A stretch of 64,000 bases of DNA, from contig NC_066279.1 of the NCBI RefSeq assembly GCF_905404315.1, positions 5,158,501 through 5,222,500 of the forward strand, read 5' to 3'. A program made the translations under genes and the position numbers. The notes beneath the pieces are model-generated. The model was not told the origin of the DNA and searched no databases. It worked only from the letters and a program-made list of their open reading frames with translations. The DNA is from Leptidea sinapis (taxonomy: Eukaryota > Arthropoda > Insecta > Lepidoptera > Pieridae). This document shows positions 12,370-22,684 of the stretch, in pieces (the first letter of the stretch is position 1; the number at the start of each line of letters is the position of its first letter).

Positions 12370-13266
12370 ATCACTATTATAATATTATATTTTGTTCTTA
12401 CTAGCGTAACTTCACTAATGACCTTAGTACTAAATAATGCAATACCCAATTTTGTCGCATAAACATTTATAATATACCTGAAGGGTGATGCTGCAGAACC
12501 GGAGCGCGAAAGCTAAATGAAATAGTGCTAGAAATAATAATTAAAAGTTGTTTCAATATTCAGATATGTAGAGCGTAGCAATGAGACCGCGCATCGGGTG
12601 TTGTGTGAAAGGGCTTGGCTCAGCGACACATTTCATAATTAAAACACTGGAAAACATCCTCTTATAAAGATAATATAAATGTTTCCCTCTCTCACTTTAT
12701 TTTATCACCATTGTTCAATCATTTCCTTTGTGATAAAACTAAACAAAAATAAGACGTGAAACCCCAACAACGAGATACTTTGAAGCGCCGAACACCGGGT
12801 CTTGATTAAAAGAGTACTTCTACACTTCGTCAGAAGTCGCTCGGAAAGAATTATTACACCAAAGCAATATTCCCTCTGCCACTTTATTTTGCCCCGCCTC
12901 GAAATTGTACTCTACATTTATTTATCAATACATCTGAACAGAATTCTTAATTTATTTATTCTTGTGCTGACCTTATTTTTTTTTTTTGCTGACTGTACAT
13001 ATGCTGTACAAGTCATGACATGAAACATACTTTGTGTAGGAAATACGAAACTAACATAATTCTATATTTATTAAGAGTAAATTATATTCAAAGGAAATCA
13101 ATTATTACTAGATTGTGCAGAAATATAATTATTATGGTGGCTATCCTAGATGGTGATGATTAGCTACTCTCATAGGCGTCACAAAGTAAAGTGATCCGAA
13201 CTATATTTCCCATAGAAAGAGGCAGACTGTCACAGCCTATTTTCATTACAGGAATATATCTAGACC
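12370..13266. other. unassigned stretch
   Basis: No gene or shared repeat recognised. Open frames here lack any domain and sit in AT-rich sequence. Confidence 0.35.
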
Positions 13267-13489
13267 TTAGATCATTTATAAGTCTAGATAGACTATGACA
13301 GCTGTGAAAACGTCGAAAAAAAATGTGTTTAGAACTAACCTCTATTTCGAGCAATGCACGCACACTACCATAAAGTGTCATAAAATCGCGAGTGACAGAC
13401 GTAGCTTGTCACGTACACTAAACTTATATTCCTGACTTTTTTATCGGTTGTCTAACAGCAAAAGACTCTATCAAGACGTATAAATTACC
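13267..13489 (+). mobile_element. MITE A copy 2
   Basis: An uninterrupted copy with TTAGATCATTTATAAGTCTA at the left, AACCTCTATTTCGAGCAATG and ACGTAGCTTGTCACG inside, and AAGACGTATAAATTA at the right. It shows the site that is filled by a second MITE in copy 1. The minus-strand open frame across it is a shadow. Confidence 0.82.
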
Positions 13490-14090
13490 TAAGATTTAGA
13501 CTTTGAATTTATATTTGTAAACAGTGGTATTTTTGTGATAGGCTCAAACACACAGATTTAGAATACACTCATATATTATAAAATACCAGTTATGGCAGGT
13601 GCACCCTTGCCTACATGTAAAACATTTACATTATTTATATGCACACGGTACCTATCTACACTACACAAAACTAATACGTAAAATTTGAGCACCTTATTGT
13701 TTGCTCCGACTAAGCTACGAAATGGAAACGATTTTAATGCGATTTTTTCTGGCAGATGTAATACAGAGAAACTAATTTATTATTATTCGAGAATAATAAT
13801 GAAGCTTCCGCGTAAAAATGTACTTTTGAACAAAATCCTATTAAATATTAAAATTGCCACGTAAATAAATCTACGCGGGCGAAGCTGTGGACGGCTGCTC
13901 GTATCAAAATAAAATTACTTTTGTTACCGACAAGATTTGAAGTAAGAATTTATATTTTTCTACAAAATAAGATTTTCACTCGTAATGTAATTGTGCTTTC
14001 GATTTGTCTTATCTAGTTTTTCTCCATCTGTTTATTGGTTTGGTTGGAATTTCAATATTCTTTTACGAAATGAAAACTTCGGACTAGCGG

Positions 14091-14350
14091 CGTTGAGCAC
14101 TTTTCTTGGGATGGGTACAAGATGTTAAACTCGCGTCAGGACACGTGCTACTGATCGAAAATTCGTAAGACAGTCGTTGAAATTATGGATGAAAGTTGAT
14201 TTATCTGTGAGATAAACTTTTTGATGTAAAAATAATTGTAATATTTCTGAAATGTTAAATTTTGTATGTAATATAAATTGTCAAAGTCATTTTTGGGTAC
14301 GATAGCAAAATAAATGCTAGAACTTTTATACTGATAAATAAAGCAATTCG
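14091..14350 (+). repeat. repeat X copy 1 (uninterrupted)
   Basis: It contains TGAGCACTTTTCTTGGGATG, then TGATCGAAAATTCGTAAGAC, TTGATGTAAAAATAATTGTA and ACTTTTATACTGATAAATAA. The same blocks occur in the same order at 37696-39760, separated by two insertions. This copy therefore acts as an empty-site relative for both. Class unknown; no coding frame. Confidence 0.65.
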
Positions 14351-14782
14351 TACGAAATTATTCCCTAAACATTCCAAAATATTCAAAAAAGCACAACGTT
14401 ATTGTTCAAATTTTCACTTCTGCCGGCACTCCCGCAGTTATTTACCCGTTATTTTTTTTACTAATATGGGAAAGATTTTGTCAAATGCACCAAAGGAAAA
14501 ACACAAAAAATTTCAGAGCATATGTCTAAGGCGACCACCGCAAAAAATATCATTACAACAGCATGGATATCGTTTCGTCGTCATTTTCGAAATCCCAGAT
14601 AGCTGCTGTGCAAGACTACATTTTAACAATATGGATATCTTTTCCAAGGCTCTAGGGAAAGAACGAATTTGGATATATTGAATTTTTTAACTTAGAAAAT
14701 GATTTTATTGACAATTTTTTAATTTTATATAGATTATATTATTATTAACACACGAACCTGTCATCATCATTATTATATACAT

Positions 14783-15055
14783 TGGGACCTGTTCCTTTGC
14801 ACAGGATGTCAGCTAGATTATGGGTACCACAACGGCGCCTATTTCTACCGTGAAGCAGTTATGTGTAAACAATACTGTGTTTCGGTCGGAAGGGCGCCGC
14901 AGCTAATGAAATTACTGGGCAAATGAGACTTACCATCTTACGTCTCAGGGTGACGAGCGCAATTGTAGGGCCGCTCAGAATTATTGGATTTTTCAAGAAT
15001 CCTGAGCGGCACTGCAGTGTAATGAGCAGGGCGCATCAATTACAAAAACAAAAAA
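14783..15055 (+). repeat. poly(A)-ended SINE-like repeat, copy 1
   Basis: This is a member of a family present about a dozen times. The consensus order is GTGGGAGGCTCC(TTTGCACAGG), GATTATGGGTACCACAACGG, TTTCTGCCGTGAAGCAGT, GGGCAAATGAGACTTA, a hairpin GCCGCTCAG...CTGAGCGGC, then CGTCTCGTCCCTTATTTTCA and poly(A). This copy has the hairpin (14971-15008) but ends early after GGGCGCATCAATTAC. No Pol III B box is visible, so it may be a SINE with an unusual head or a LINE 3' end. Open frames in these copies are by-products. Confidence 0.75.
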
Positions 15056-15349
15056 GGTACAAATGATGTTCTAGGATACCGTACGTTTGAGTGAAAAATC
15101 CGGAGCTATTATTAGGATAACTCACGTGTTTGCATGTTTTTCCGACTGTCAACGTACATCTTAATCGAGGCCAATCATTCTTAAATCTAATTAGTGAGCC
15201 TGGTATTGATATTTTTCATTAGTTTTTGGTTGTGTTCTTGTGTAGCAGCTAGTAGATATATAAATATAGATTAGTCTTAGACATTCCTATTAGCTGGATG
15301 AATGGATACCTATCCTTATCAAATAATACATCGACTGGAAATTGTAACT

Positions 15350-15481
15350 CCCTTATTCATAATGGTCCGCTAACTTAAAACAGCCGCTAAGGAGTGTTTT
15401 TTCTCTGACTTAGGTCAATAGAAGAAGACAGAGTGAGAATCAGCAATGCTTTAAGTTAGCAGACTATTATGAATAAGGGGG
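15350..15481. mobile_element. short TIR MITE, copy 2
   Basis: The termini CCCTTATTCATAATGGTCCG and AGACTATTATGAATAAGGGG are inverted repeats matching 12231-12368. The interior (GAGTGTTTTTTCTCTGACTT) is inverted relative to that copy. Confidence 0.82.
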
Positions 15482-15872
15482 TAAGTCTTTACCATCGACA
15501 CTTTTAATAGACTCTGGTAATCCACTAGTCACACATTCATATTTAAGTCAGCAATCTACATCCAATTTGCACGCCTCGCCCCGTATTTTCTGTGTTTGTG
15601 TATGTAATCTTTCATGGTCCTTGTCGAGTGTGTACCCGAGTGTTATTCAATTAAATCAGTGCATAATAGGCGTATTGTGCTATTCGTGACTTGGCATGGA
15701 GTTGGGATGCTAATGTGCAATCAAACAACGTCGCCGACGGTCAGTTAATTATGCGTTCACACTATGAATACCGATCAGAAATATAATTGCGACATATCTC
15801 GTAAATTATGCGAGAACAGCTTAATATTATACCAACTATTTATCGATTAAAAAGCAATGCAACACCATGTAG

Positions 15873-16115
15873 TATTTTTTATGATAATAAGGGACGAGAC
15901 GAGCAGGAGGTGATGGTAATTGATACGTCCTGCCCATTAGAATGCAGTGCCGCTCAGGATTCTCGAAAAGCCCAAAAATTCTGAGCGGCACTACAATTGC
16001 GTTCGTCACCTTGTGTTAAGTCTCATTTGCCCAGTCTGCTTCACGGCAGAAATAGGCGCCGTTGTGGTACCCATAATCTAGCCGACATCCTGTGCAAAGG
16101 AGCCTCCCACTAGTA
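15873..16115 (-). repeat. poly(A)-ended SINE-like repeat, copy 2
   Basis: Reverse copy: poly(T) at 15874, GGGACGAGACGAGCAGG, hairpin GTGCCGCTCAG...CTGAGCGGCAC at 15944-15990, and AGGAGCCTCCCACTAG at the 5' end. The segment between the GCCCAG and CTGCTTCACGGCAG motifs is shortened. Confidence 0.8.
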
Positions 16116-16632
16116 AAAAATTTACAAGCTAAAACAAAGGAAATTCTCACAATGCTCCCCTTTGTACGTTTGTGGCTTTAAGCATTAAGAGTTCAAAGGT
16201 TTATTGGTTTCTCTAGTTTTACAATTACAAAGTATAAAACAAAGTCTCCCACCGCGTTTGCTTGCCTGTCTGTTCGCTATAAACGCAAAAGCTGCTGAAT
16301 TGATTTTAATGCGGAAGGCCTAGGTGTATTATATAGGGTTGAAATATGACGATCGTTGTTGAAGATTTTGGAAAAAATCAAGAACTAATTAATGCTCTTT
16401 AAGTTATATAGGTCTACTGAATAATCCAAGATATTACATAAAGTCTATAATTTTAAGATGAATTCCTTAACCTACTCGTATTTCTAAAACTTAATCACAT
16501 AATGTGCTCATAAAAGCTATTTAAACAAATTCAGTAAAAAGCCATGCCCAATTAAATACGTTAGTTATCATAAGCTATTCAGGCACATATATTGCCCCTT
16601 ACACCATATATTTTAAATAAATAACTATATCA

Positions 16633-16905
16633 TCACAAATAAAATTTGAAAAAAAAATTTATGAACGATGCGGGACTCGAACCCACGACCTCTGGCGTTC
16701 TGTGCCAGTGCTCTAACCAACTGAGCTAAGCGTTTGAGTGACGTATCGATAATAACGTATTAATAACCTGCTCAACCCCAATATTTGCATATTAGGAAAT
16801 TGACTTGAGATGTCGCTCTTGTAAATCTAAGCAATTTGTTATGTTTTTAAAGTGATAACCGTCACTTCTAGGATTAATACACAAATGAAATTTGAAAAAC
16901 TATAA
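16633..16905 (-). repeat. composite tRNA-like repeat, copy 2
   Basis: On the minus strand a tRNA-like core reads AGCTCAGTTGGTTAGAGCAC, with an anticodon-type stem CTGGC/GCCAG and a B box GGGTTCGAGTCCC (about 16665-16735). It lies downstream of body sequence containing GGTTATCACTTTAAAAACAT and AATATGCAAATATTGGGGTT. Near-identical TTTTTCAAATTT(C/T)ATTTGTG segments occur at both ends in direct orientation. tRNA-scanning software might call it; the loop base before the putative anticodon is C rather than U and the element is repeated, so I treat it as a repeat, not a tRNA gene. Confidence 0.7.
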
Positions 16906-18289
16906 CTTAATCATGATAACAGTTATCGCAAAATAAAACAAACAAAAAAATTTGTTCGACTACCCGGTGCGGCACGGGATATGGGCGCTCGCTTGATGCA
17001 ACTTCCCCCCTGCGCTGCATACCCCGCTGTTGTCATAGTTTCGATCTGCCATTTTCTTGCGCTCATTCTTATTATTAATATAATATGTCTTTGGTAATCT
17101 CGTATTATAATAATTAAATAAACAGACACCAAAGCGAAAAGTGACAATTGTACTTTTTGCAAATGGGTGAAGGATTTGCATGCATGTGCACTAAATAAAT
17201 TAAACAATAAATTAAAAAGAGGTGATGAATCCACATACATACATCAGATGTATTTTTTTTTCTTTTAAACATTTTCAGTTATATCCTAATACAGAAATAA
17301 GAAAAAATATAGATATTTATTATTTGAGTATCGTTATATTGTTTACTGTTTGCGCGATAAAACATCGCGAACGTTTTCTTCCACGTATGTAGTTTGAATT
17401 GTTTTAAAGTTAATTTTATTTATTACTTAATACAGTTTATTAAGTAGACACAGGTGTTGGGGATATATTTTATTTCATCTTACTCGAATTTATATATTGT
17501 AGTCTAAATTTGAATAAAGATGACTGAATGGCGAAATTAAATGAACACACAGGTAAAGATAAAAATTAAAGTAAATAATTTAAATGTTGTAATTTACAAA
17601 CAAATACATTATATATTGAAGAAAATTTTAATTACCCTTACGCGGTCGTACAAATACGTCACATCCAAGAACAGACTGAATCTGAGATTGCAGATACAAT
17701 ATTAATTTCGGGCGTAAGTAGGTGTCAGTGTTTATCCTATAGCGCACAGCTACTAGAAATACTTACAGGTCGTTCCGCAATTATATTTAATGGAAATTTA
17801 TTTATTTAGGTAAATTATATTTTTATTTTTGATTTTTTATGTTAAGTAGTTCCACCCATGTACTCATTTAATGTCGCCATTGTATGCGCTGTCTTTTATG
17901 TAATAATTAAGTCTTAATTATAGTCTGTTATACTCATCCTCATATTAGTTCTTATTGTAGAAAAATCAAATTAGAAATCAAAATCAAACTGCTATAACGG
18001 GGAAGCAAAATACAATATTCTAGATTTAAAAGCCAGACGTGAACAACTTGAAGTAATGCTTCTATATGACATAATATGCCATAATAAATATGATTGCATT
18101 GATCTAACACGCAAGTTGTGTTACCGCACAGTTAGTGCGTCATCTCTCTAGGGCTACACGCGCACATCAACTTTTTGCCTTAAAAAATTGTCGTAAAAAT
18201 GCTGGCATGCGCTCTCCAATTCATAGGATGGTCTCATCTTATAACCAAAACTTCCGTGATTGACATACTAGAAACAAGAGTTTACCTTA
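16906..18289. other. unassigned stretch
   Basis: The overlapping minus-strand open frames at 16923-17240 have no recognisable domain and begin in the adjacent repeat. The rest is AT-rich with no shared repeat. Confidence 0.35.
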
Positions 18290-18858
18290 GTACCTTTAAG
18301 AAACTGATATTTAACAAGTTGCATAAAATAATTACGTAATCTTTAACTAATAAAAGGCATAAAAAGGCATTTATTTTCTCAAAATTGATTCCTTTAGAAT
18401 TCTCTTTGATGTCATTTCTAATAACTACTAGATACTAATGCTTCGGAAACAAATGGCGCTCTGAGAGAGAAGAAGCGGCGCAAGAAACTCTCCCAGCATT
18501 CTTTTTTTACGCTCTTTTCAATAAAAATATACAATATTGTACAGTCATTTCTATCGCTATAAAATAATCACAATCTAGTCCCAGGCTGTCCGATCATTTA
18601 GATAGAATATTGTGTAATTATATAATGTGGATAAGTATTAATATGTATATGCGTATGATTCTATTATATGTATAAAAATATATCTATGTATTTTAAAACC
18701 TTTGTGATAAGGTGATTCTAGTGAATTTGTTTCTCCAATACAAATAAGTAATCTGTGGATAGCGTAGTTGAATATACATGTATTTATATTATAAGAATTG
18801 TAATTATTAAGTAAAATGCCATGTAGTTTGTTGTTCCAAATAAAATAAAAAAAAATAA
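18290..18858 (+). repeat. LINE 3'-end-like repeat with AATAAA and A-rich tail
   Basis: The shared block AAAATTGATTCCTTTAGAAT ... AATGGCGCTCTGAGAGAGAA ... TACAATATTGTACAGTCATT recurs in reverse at 24715-25030 and, more diverged, at 42980-43215. This copy continues to AAATAAAATAAAAAAAAAT near 18840-18858, which suits a polyadenylated retrotransposon 3' end. The open frame in the reverse copy is not supported by any domain. Confidence 0.6.
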
Positions 18859-19357
18859 GCTTAGAGTTTCGATTTAACTTTATGAAAATTTAACAAAACT
18901 TTTTGATCAAACAAGAAATGTATTTCCACCGGCGGCAAAAGTTTCCACCGCAAAAGATGAAATTCCCACTTATATTTATTAAATTAACCAACATAAACCT
19001 GAAAGTTGTTCAAAGGCCGAGGAAATGTCTCTACTGAACAGGCGCGATCTTGATTTCGCAACAAATATTTACATTAATTTACAGTTCCGTTTCTTCTCAG
19101 CCTCCGTTTAATTCTTAACTACATAATGGCATTATAAGCGTGATAGATAAGACCGGCTTTCTATTAACATTTCAACTGAATGTATAAAAGATTGTATAAA
19201 AATATTTTTTAATTTAATAAATTAGGTTTTGCTGCGAAGTATATCTCCGTCAAATGGACACCTGACAATTTTCTTTATGCACGTGACTAACATTTAAACC
19301 CCCCTCGTCAATACAGCTGAATTATTCTTTAATGTGATTGAAAAAATTTTTTAATAC

Positions 19358-19574
19358 TTAGATCATTATACGTCTAGATAAACTGAGACAGGTGTGAAAA
19401 CGTCGCAAAAATTGAGGTTGACATTTAACCTCTATTTTGAGCAATGCACAAACACAAAGTGACATACAAATCGTGAGTGTAAGACGTAGCTTGTCACGCA
19501 CACTAGACTATTAAACCTGGCCTGTTTTCATAGGATGTCTAGCAGCAAAAGGCTCTGTCTAGACGTATAAATTA
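19358..19574 (+). mobile_element. MITE A copy 3
   Basis: The most complete copy. The left end GATCATTATACGTCTAGATA and right end TCTAGACGTATAAATTATA form inverted termini, with GACAGGTGTGAAAACGTCG and AAGACGTAGCTTGTCACG inside. About 215 bp, no coding capacity. Confidence 0.83.
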
Positions 19575-19884
19575 TAAAAAATAAAATAAATACGAAAAAG
19601 AGTATTAAAGTTTTAATTCTCTTTTTCGTTATATCTTCTTTATCTCCACCAGTAGGAGCAACTGATGTTCGGAGCTGTTATGCGTTAGGGAAAACTACTG
19701 TTGTTATGTTTTTCAGTCGATATAAAATAACTCGCTCCACTCTATCTAGTGCTATCGCTACCTCCCAGAGTATTAGAATAAAAGGGTAAATTAAAATAGA
19801 GAGGAGAATGGGCCCTGTTGACGATTGACGAAGAACTTAGTCAAGGGGGCGCACTGTTCAAAAACCAATCAGCATGTTATCAAA

Positions 19885-20150
19885 TTATATGCTAATATCT
19901 GGACGACCGAGCCTTGCTCGGAATTTTAAGACTCTACAAAACTTGAACAAAAAAAAAGTGGCGAAATTTACCTTTGTATTCTAATGTTATCGTAGCTCTT
20001 TCTCATTAAAACTACATTATTAAAAATTGGAACCGAATTCTCGCCGCCGAAACTACCAGTATACTAAATTTCATTAAAATCGTTGGAGCCGATTCAGATT
20101 ATATATATATACAAGAATTGCTCGTTTAAAGATATAAGATAGCTATATAT
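19885..20150 (-). repeat. interspersed repeat, inverse copy of 4915-5260
   Basis: Reverse of the family at 4915-5260. It contains CTGGACGACCGAGCCTTGCT (terminal hairpin), GTGGCGAAATTTACC, and AAGAATTGCTCGTTTAAAGA at its far end. It lacks the internal segment with the AGTTCGAATCC motif. Confidence 0.6.
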
Positions 20151-20704
20151 AAAGGACTAAGATAAGAGAGATAGTAAATCTCCGAGTGTAATAATTGTTC
20201 GTACCTGCATTCATTGATTGAATTTATAAACTGCTTTGCTATTACTGCTGTTCAAGAACTCTCGTAATAATACGGTTCTTTTTAAATTCATCATTTAAGT
20301 TTGCACGAAGCGTAACAAAAAGGTTACCATGAGCTTATTAAAACTAAACGTGCCGGGTATTATAGAGAACAAAGCCTACAAACAACAATGCGAGTGCCAA
20401 CAAGTGTGACGTCACCTTGTGTTTCTATTATTTCATTAACTTTAGCAAAATACTGTATTTTTATATCTTACAAAGATATAAAAGTAATCTTGGAAGTATA
20501 ATTTATTTATTATCAAAAAAAACACACAACAAAACTATTTACAGTACTAATTTAAATATTAAAATACAAAATTAAATTATTCAATTAATAATATTAATAA
20601 AATCATTATAATCATTTTACTGATTAGGTAAAGTGCTTTCGATATCAGTTTCAAGTTTTTTGATATCTGTAATAGTTACGGAATAATCACCTGGTCAAAA
20701 TAAT
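20151..20704. other. unassigned stretch
   Basis: No recognised feature. AT-rich; a GTGTGACGTCACC site at 20403-20415 is isolated. Confidence 0.35.
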
Positions 20705-20886
20705 AATAATAAAAATATCTATCACTTGCAGATGAAATCAACCAAATGTGGCACCAAGAAACTGTCAGAATTAAACCCATCATAATTTCGTCAACAGGTG
20801 TAATACCAAAATCTTTGAAATCTGCTCTCAAACTTTTAGATCTTCACGAAAATACATATATTCCCTTAAAAAATCAATAATTATAG
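20705..20886 (+). pseudogene. non-LTR retrotransposon ORF C-terminal fragment
   Basis: One frame reads LADEINQMWHQETV, IKPIIISSTGVIPKSL and LDLHENTYI. After a one-base shift it reads a SIIIDTCSII-like block. The MW...(V/I)IP(V/I)(V/I)...TG(V/T)I(S/P)K arrangement is familiar from the tail of LINE-encoded proteins that end with a 'nucleus-of-RT tail' segment. It breaks off inside the palindrome at 20862-20920. Truncated at both ends. Confidence 0.6.
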
Positions 20887-20920
20887 ATACTTGCTCTATA
20901 ATTATTGATTTTTTAAGGGA
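20862..20920. repeat. perfect 25-bp inverted repeat (snap-back palindrome)
   Basis: The left arm 20862-20886 and right arm 20896-20920 are exact reverse complements, separated by a 9-base spacer ATACTTGCT. The left arm belongs to the LINE reading frame that precedes it. The right arm is its inverted copy and ends where the next LINE fragment begins. Confidence 0.9.
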
Positions 20921-21716
20921 CTTTTGACAGTACACTGCCAGTACATAAACGAAAACCTCCTATACGCTCATAAAAATACTAGCCAATCTAAAAAGAATAG
21001 CGATGTACACAGTGTCAATACTCGAAACAAACATAAACTCGCAATTCTATCTACTAGGCTCCGTAAAATTGCTAAATCTTTTAAAGTGGATTGTGTTATG
21101 TTTTGTAATAAACTCCCAAATGAATTTAAAATTTTACCTATTAAAAAATTTAAATGTGTCGTAAAAAATAAATTAACATCTAAGGCCTATTATAATGCGT
21201 GAAAGATTATTTGAATGATAAAAATAGTTGGAATGAATGTTCTAAATTTTGTTAATGAATATTGTTATACTCATATATTTGAATGCTATTGTAACTTTTG
21301 TACTTCATCCTGACTTGCACAAAATCTATACTAATATTATAAAGCTGCAGTGTTTGTTTGTTTGTTTGTTTGAACGCGCTAATCTCTGGTACTACTAGTC
21401 CGATTTGAATGATTCTTTCAGTGTTGGGTAGTCCATTTATCGAGGAAGGCTATGTTTTTTTTTCCAAAATTAGGGATCCGTAATAAAATTGCTATTTCGT
21501 AACACAAGGTGTAAAATCGAAAACCTATTTTTGTGTGCGCTGCAAAAACTATTGACAATAGAACAAAATGATGTACAGGCTATAATATAGGCAATATTTT
21601 ATTACTTATAAAACTATCGCGTGAATTATACTTTATATGGCAAAACAACGTTTGCCGGGTTAGCTAGTAACTTATAAAGTTTTACAGTGAATAAAGATTT
21701 TTTTGACTTTGACTTA
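20921..21716 (+). pseudogene. 5'-truncated LINE: RT C-terminus and 3' UTR, split by a Helitron
   Basis: The frame 20924-21202 encodes a LINE RT C-terminus: CQYINENLLYAHKN, VNTRNKHKLAI, TRLRKIAKSFKVDC, FCNKLPNEFKILPIKKFK and LTSKAYYNA. The 3' UTR follows to 21324 and resumes at 21668 with TTATAAAGTTTTACAGTGAATAAAG and a GACTTTGACTT tail (to about 21716), which I recall as the 3' end of lepidopteran LINEs. Helitron 21325-21667 sits in the UTR. The initiator methionine at 20924 is not a real start; the copy is 5' truncated at about 20921. Confidence 0.78.
21325..21667 (+). mobile_element. non-autonomous Helitron inserted in LINE 3' UTR
   Basis: It begins TCTATACTAATATTATAAAG and ends GCCGGGTTAGCTAG, flanked by A on the left and T on the right. 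A 5' TC, a 3' CTAG and insertion between A and T without duplication are Helitron hallmarks. (GTTT)n follows the start. No Rep/helicase coding. A truncated relative of its 3' end is at 54290-54345. Confidence 0.88.
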
Positions 21717-22434
21717 TAGTCCGCCGTTTTATGATCCCAACTTCTTTGACAATCCAAGACGAAAATCATACCAATCATCATTAATTAACACACAGCTCAT
21801 CAACTTAGGTTCATTACCGACCTAAAGTCGAAAATAAAAATCTGTTGTAATAAAAATAAATAACCTGGAATAATCATACTTAACGAATACACCTTGTCCA
21901 ATCCATGAATGTTAAAAGCGAAAATATGTATATGAAATCAATCATGAAAGATTGGTTCTGCGTGTAGGCTAAAAGATATGTTTCAAAGCTCACATAAACA
22001 TTAAATTATTATCAAAAGTGAATAAAACAAAACTTATTTTACACAAACATGCAAAAACAACCCAAAGTAATTCATTGTTGAAAGGATGAAATGTCGAAAA
22101 CTTTGTAATTAATTTCCTCTAAATTCTTCGAGTGCGACAGGAAAAGGCGTTTTCGAGAAACTATTTTAATATTGAGCTTCTGTAATACAGACTAAGTGCA
22201 CCTCTCCAAGACAACTGGATGAATTTTAATGTCGACTTTCTTGAGAACTTCGTTTCGATTCTCTTTTGCCTGTATTATTTGATTGTTAAGTTTTAACGTA
22301 GTCCTCTTTGTGATATACTTGGGAATGTGAACTACTTTGATTACTCCTTTGTCTCTTGCTAACTACATAGCGATAGCTAGTTCAAAAATTGAATCAGTGT
22401 TATAGGTAGAAAATATTAAGGGCTTATTACTACT
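21717..22434. other. unassigned AT-rich stretch
   Basis: No gene, repeat or structured element recognised. Confidence 0.35.
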
Positions 22435-22684
22435 ACCAGTGGGAGGCTCCTTTGCACAGGATGCTGGCTAGATTATGGGTTTTTCTGCCGTGTAGCAGTA
22501 ATGTGCAAGCATTGCTATGTTTCGGTCTGAAGGGCGCCGTAGCTAGTGCAATTACTGGGCAAATGAGACTTGACATCTTATGTCTCAAGGTGACTAGATC
22601 AATTTTTGGGTTTTGGAATAATCCTGAGCGGCATTACATTGTAATAGGCAGGGCGTCTCGTCCCTTATTTTCATAAAAAAAAAC
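22435..22684 (+). repeat. poly(A)-ended SINE-like repeat, copy 3
   Basis: Nearly full length: CCAGTGGGAGGCTCCTTTGC at the start, GGCAAATGAGACTTGACATC in the middle, and TCTCGTCCCTTATTTTCATA plus A9 at the end. Internal deletions remove part of GGTACCACAACGGCGCC and the first hairpin arm. The open frame spanning it is a by-product. Confidence 0.82.

Noticed and set aside
13840..13905. Helitron 3' end (CTACGCGGGCGAAGCTGTGG ... GGCTGCTCG)
   Set aside because: It resembles a hairpin Helitron end but lacks CTAG and a matching 5' end; too degenerate to call.
16665..16735. Functional tRNA gene on the minus strand
   Set aside because: It is part of a repeat present three times; there is a C before the putative anticodon, and body sequence is attached on both sides.
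16923..17240. 105-codon minus-strand frame
   Set aside because: No domain, mixed hydrophobic and low-complexity content, no conserved context.
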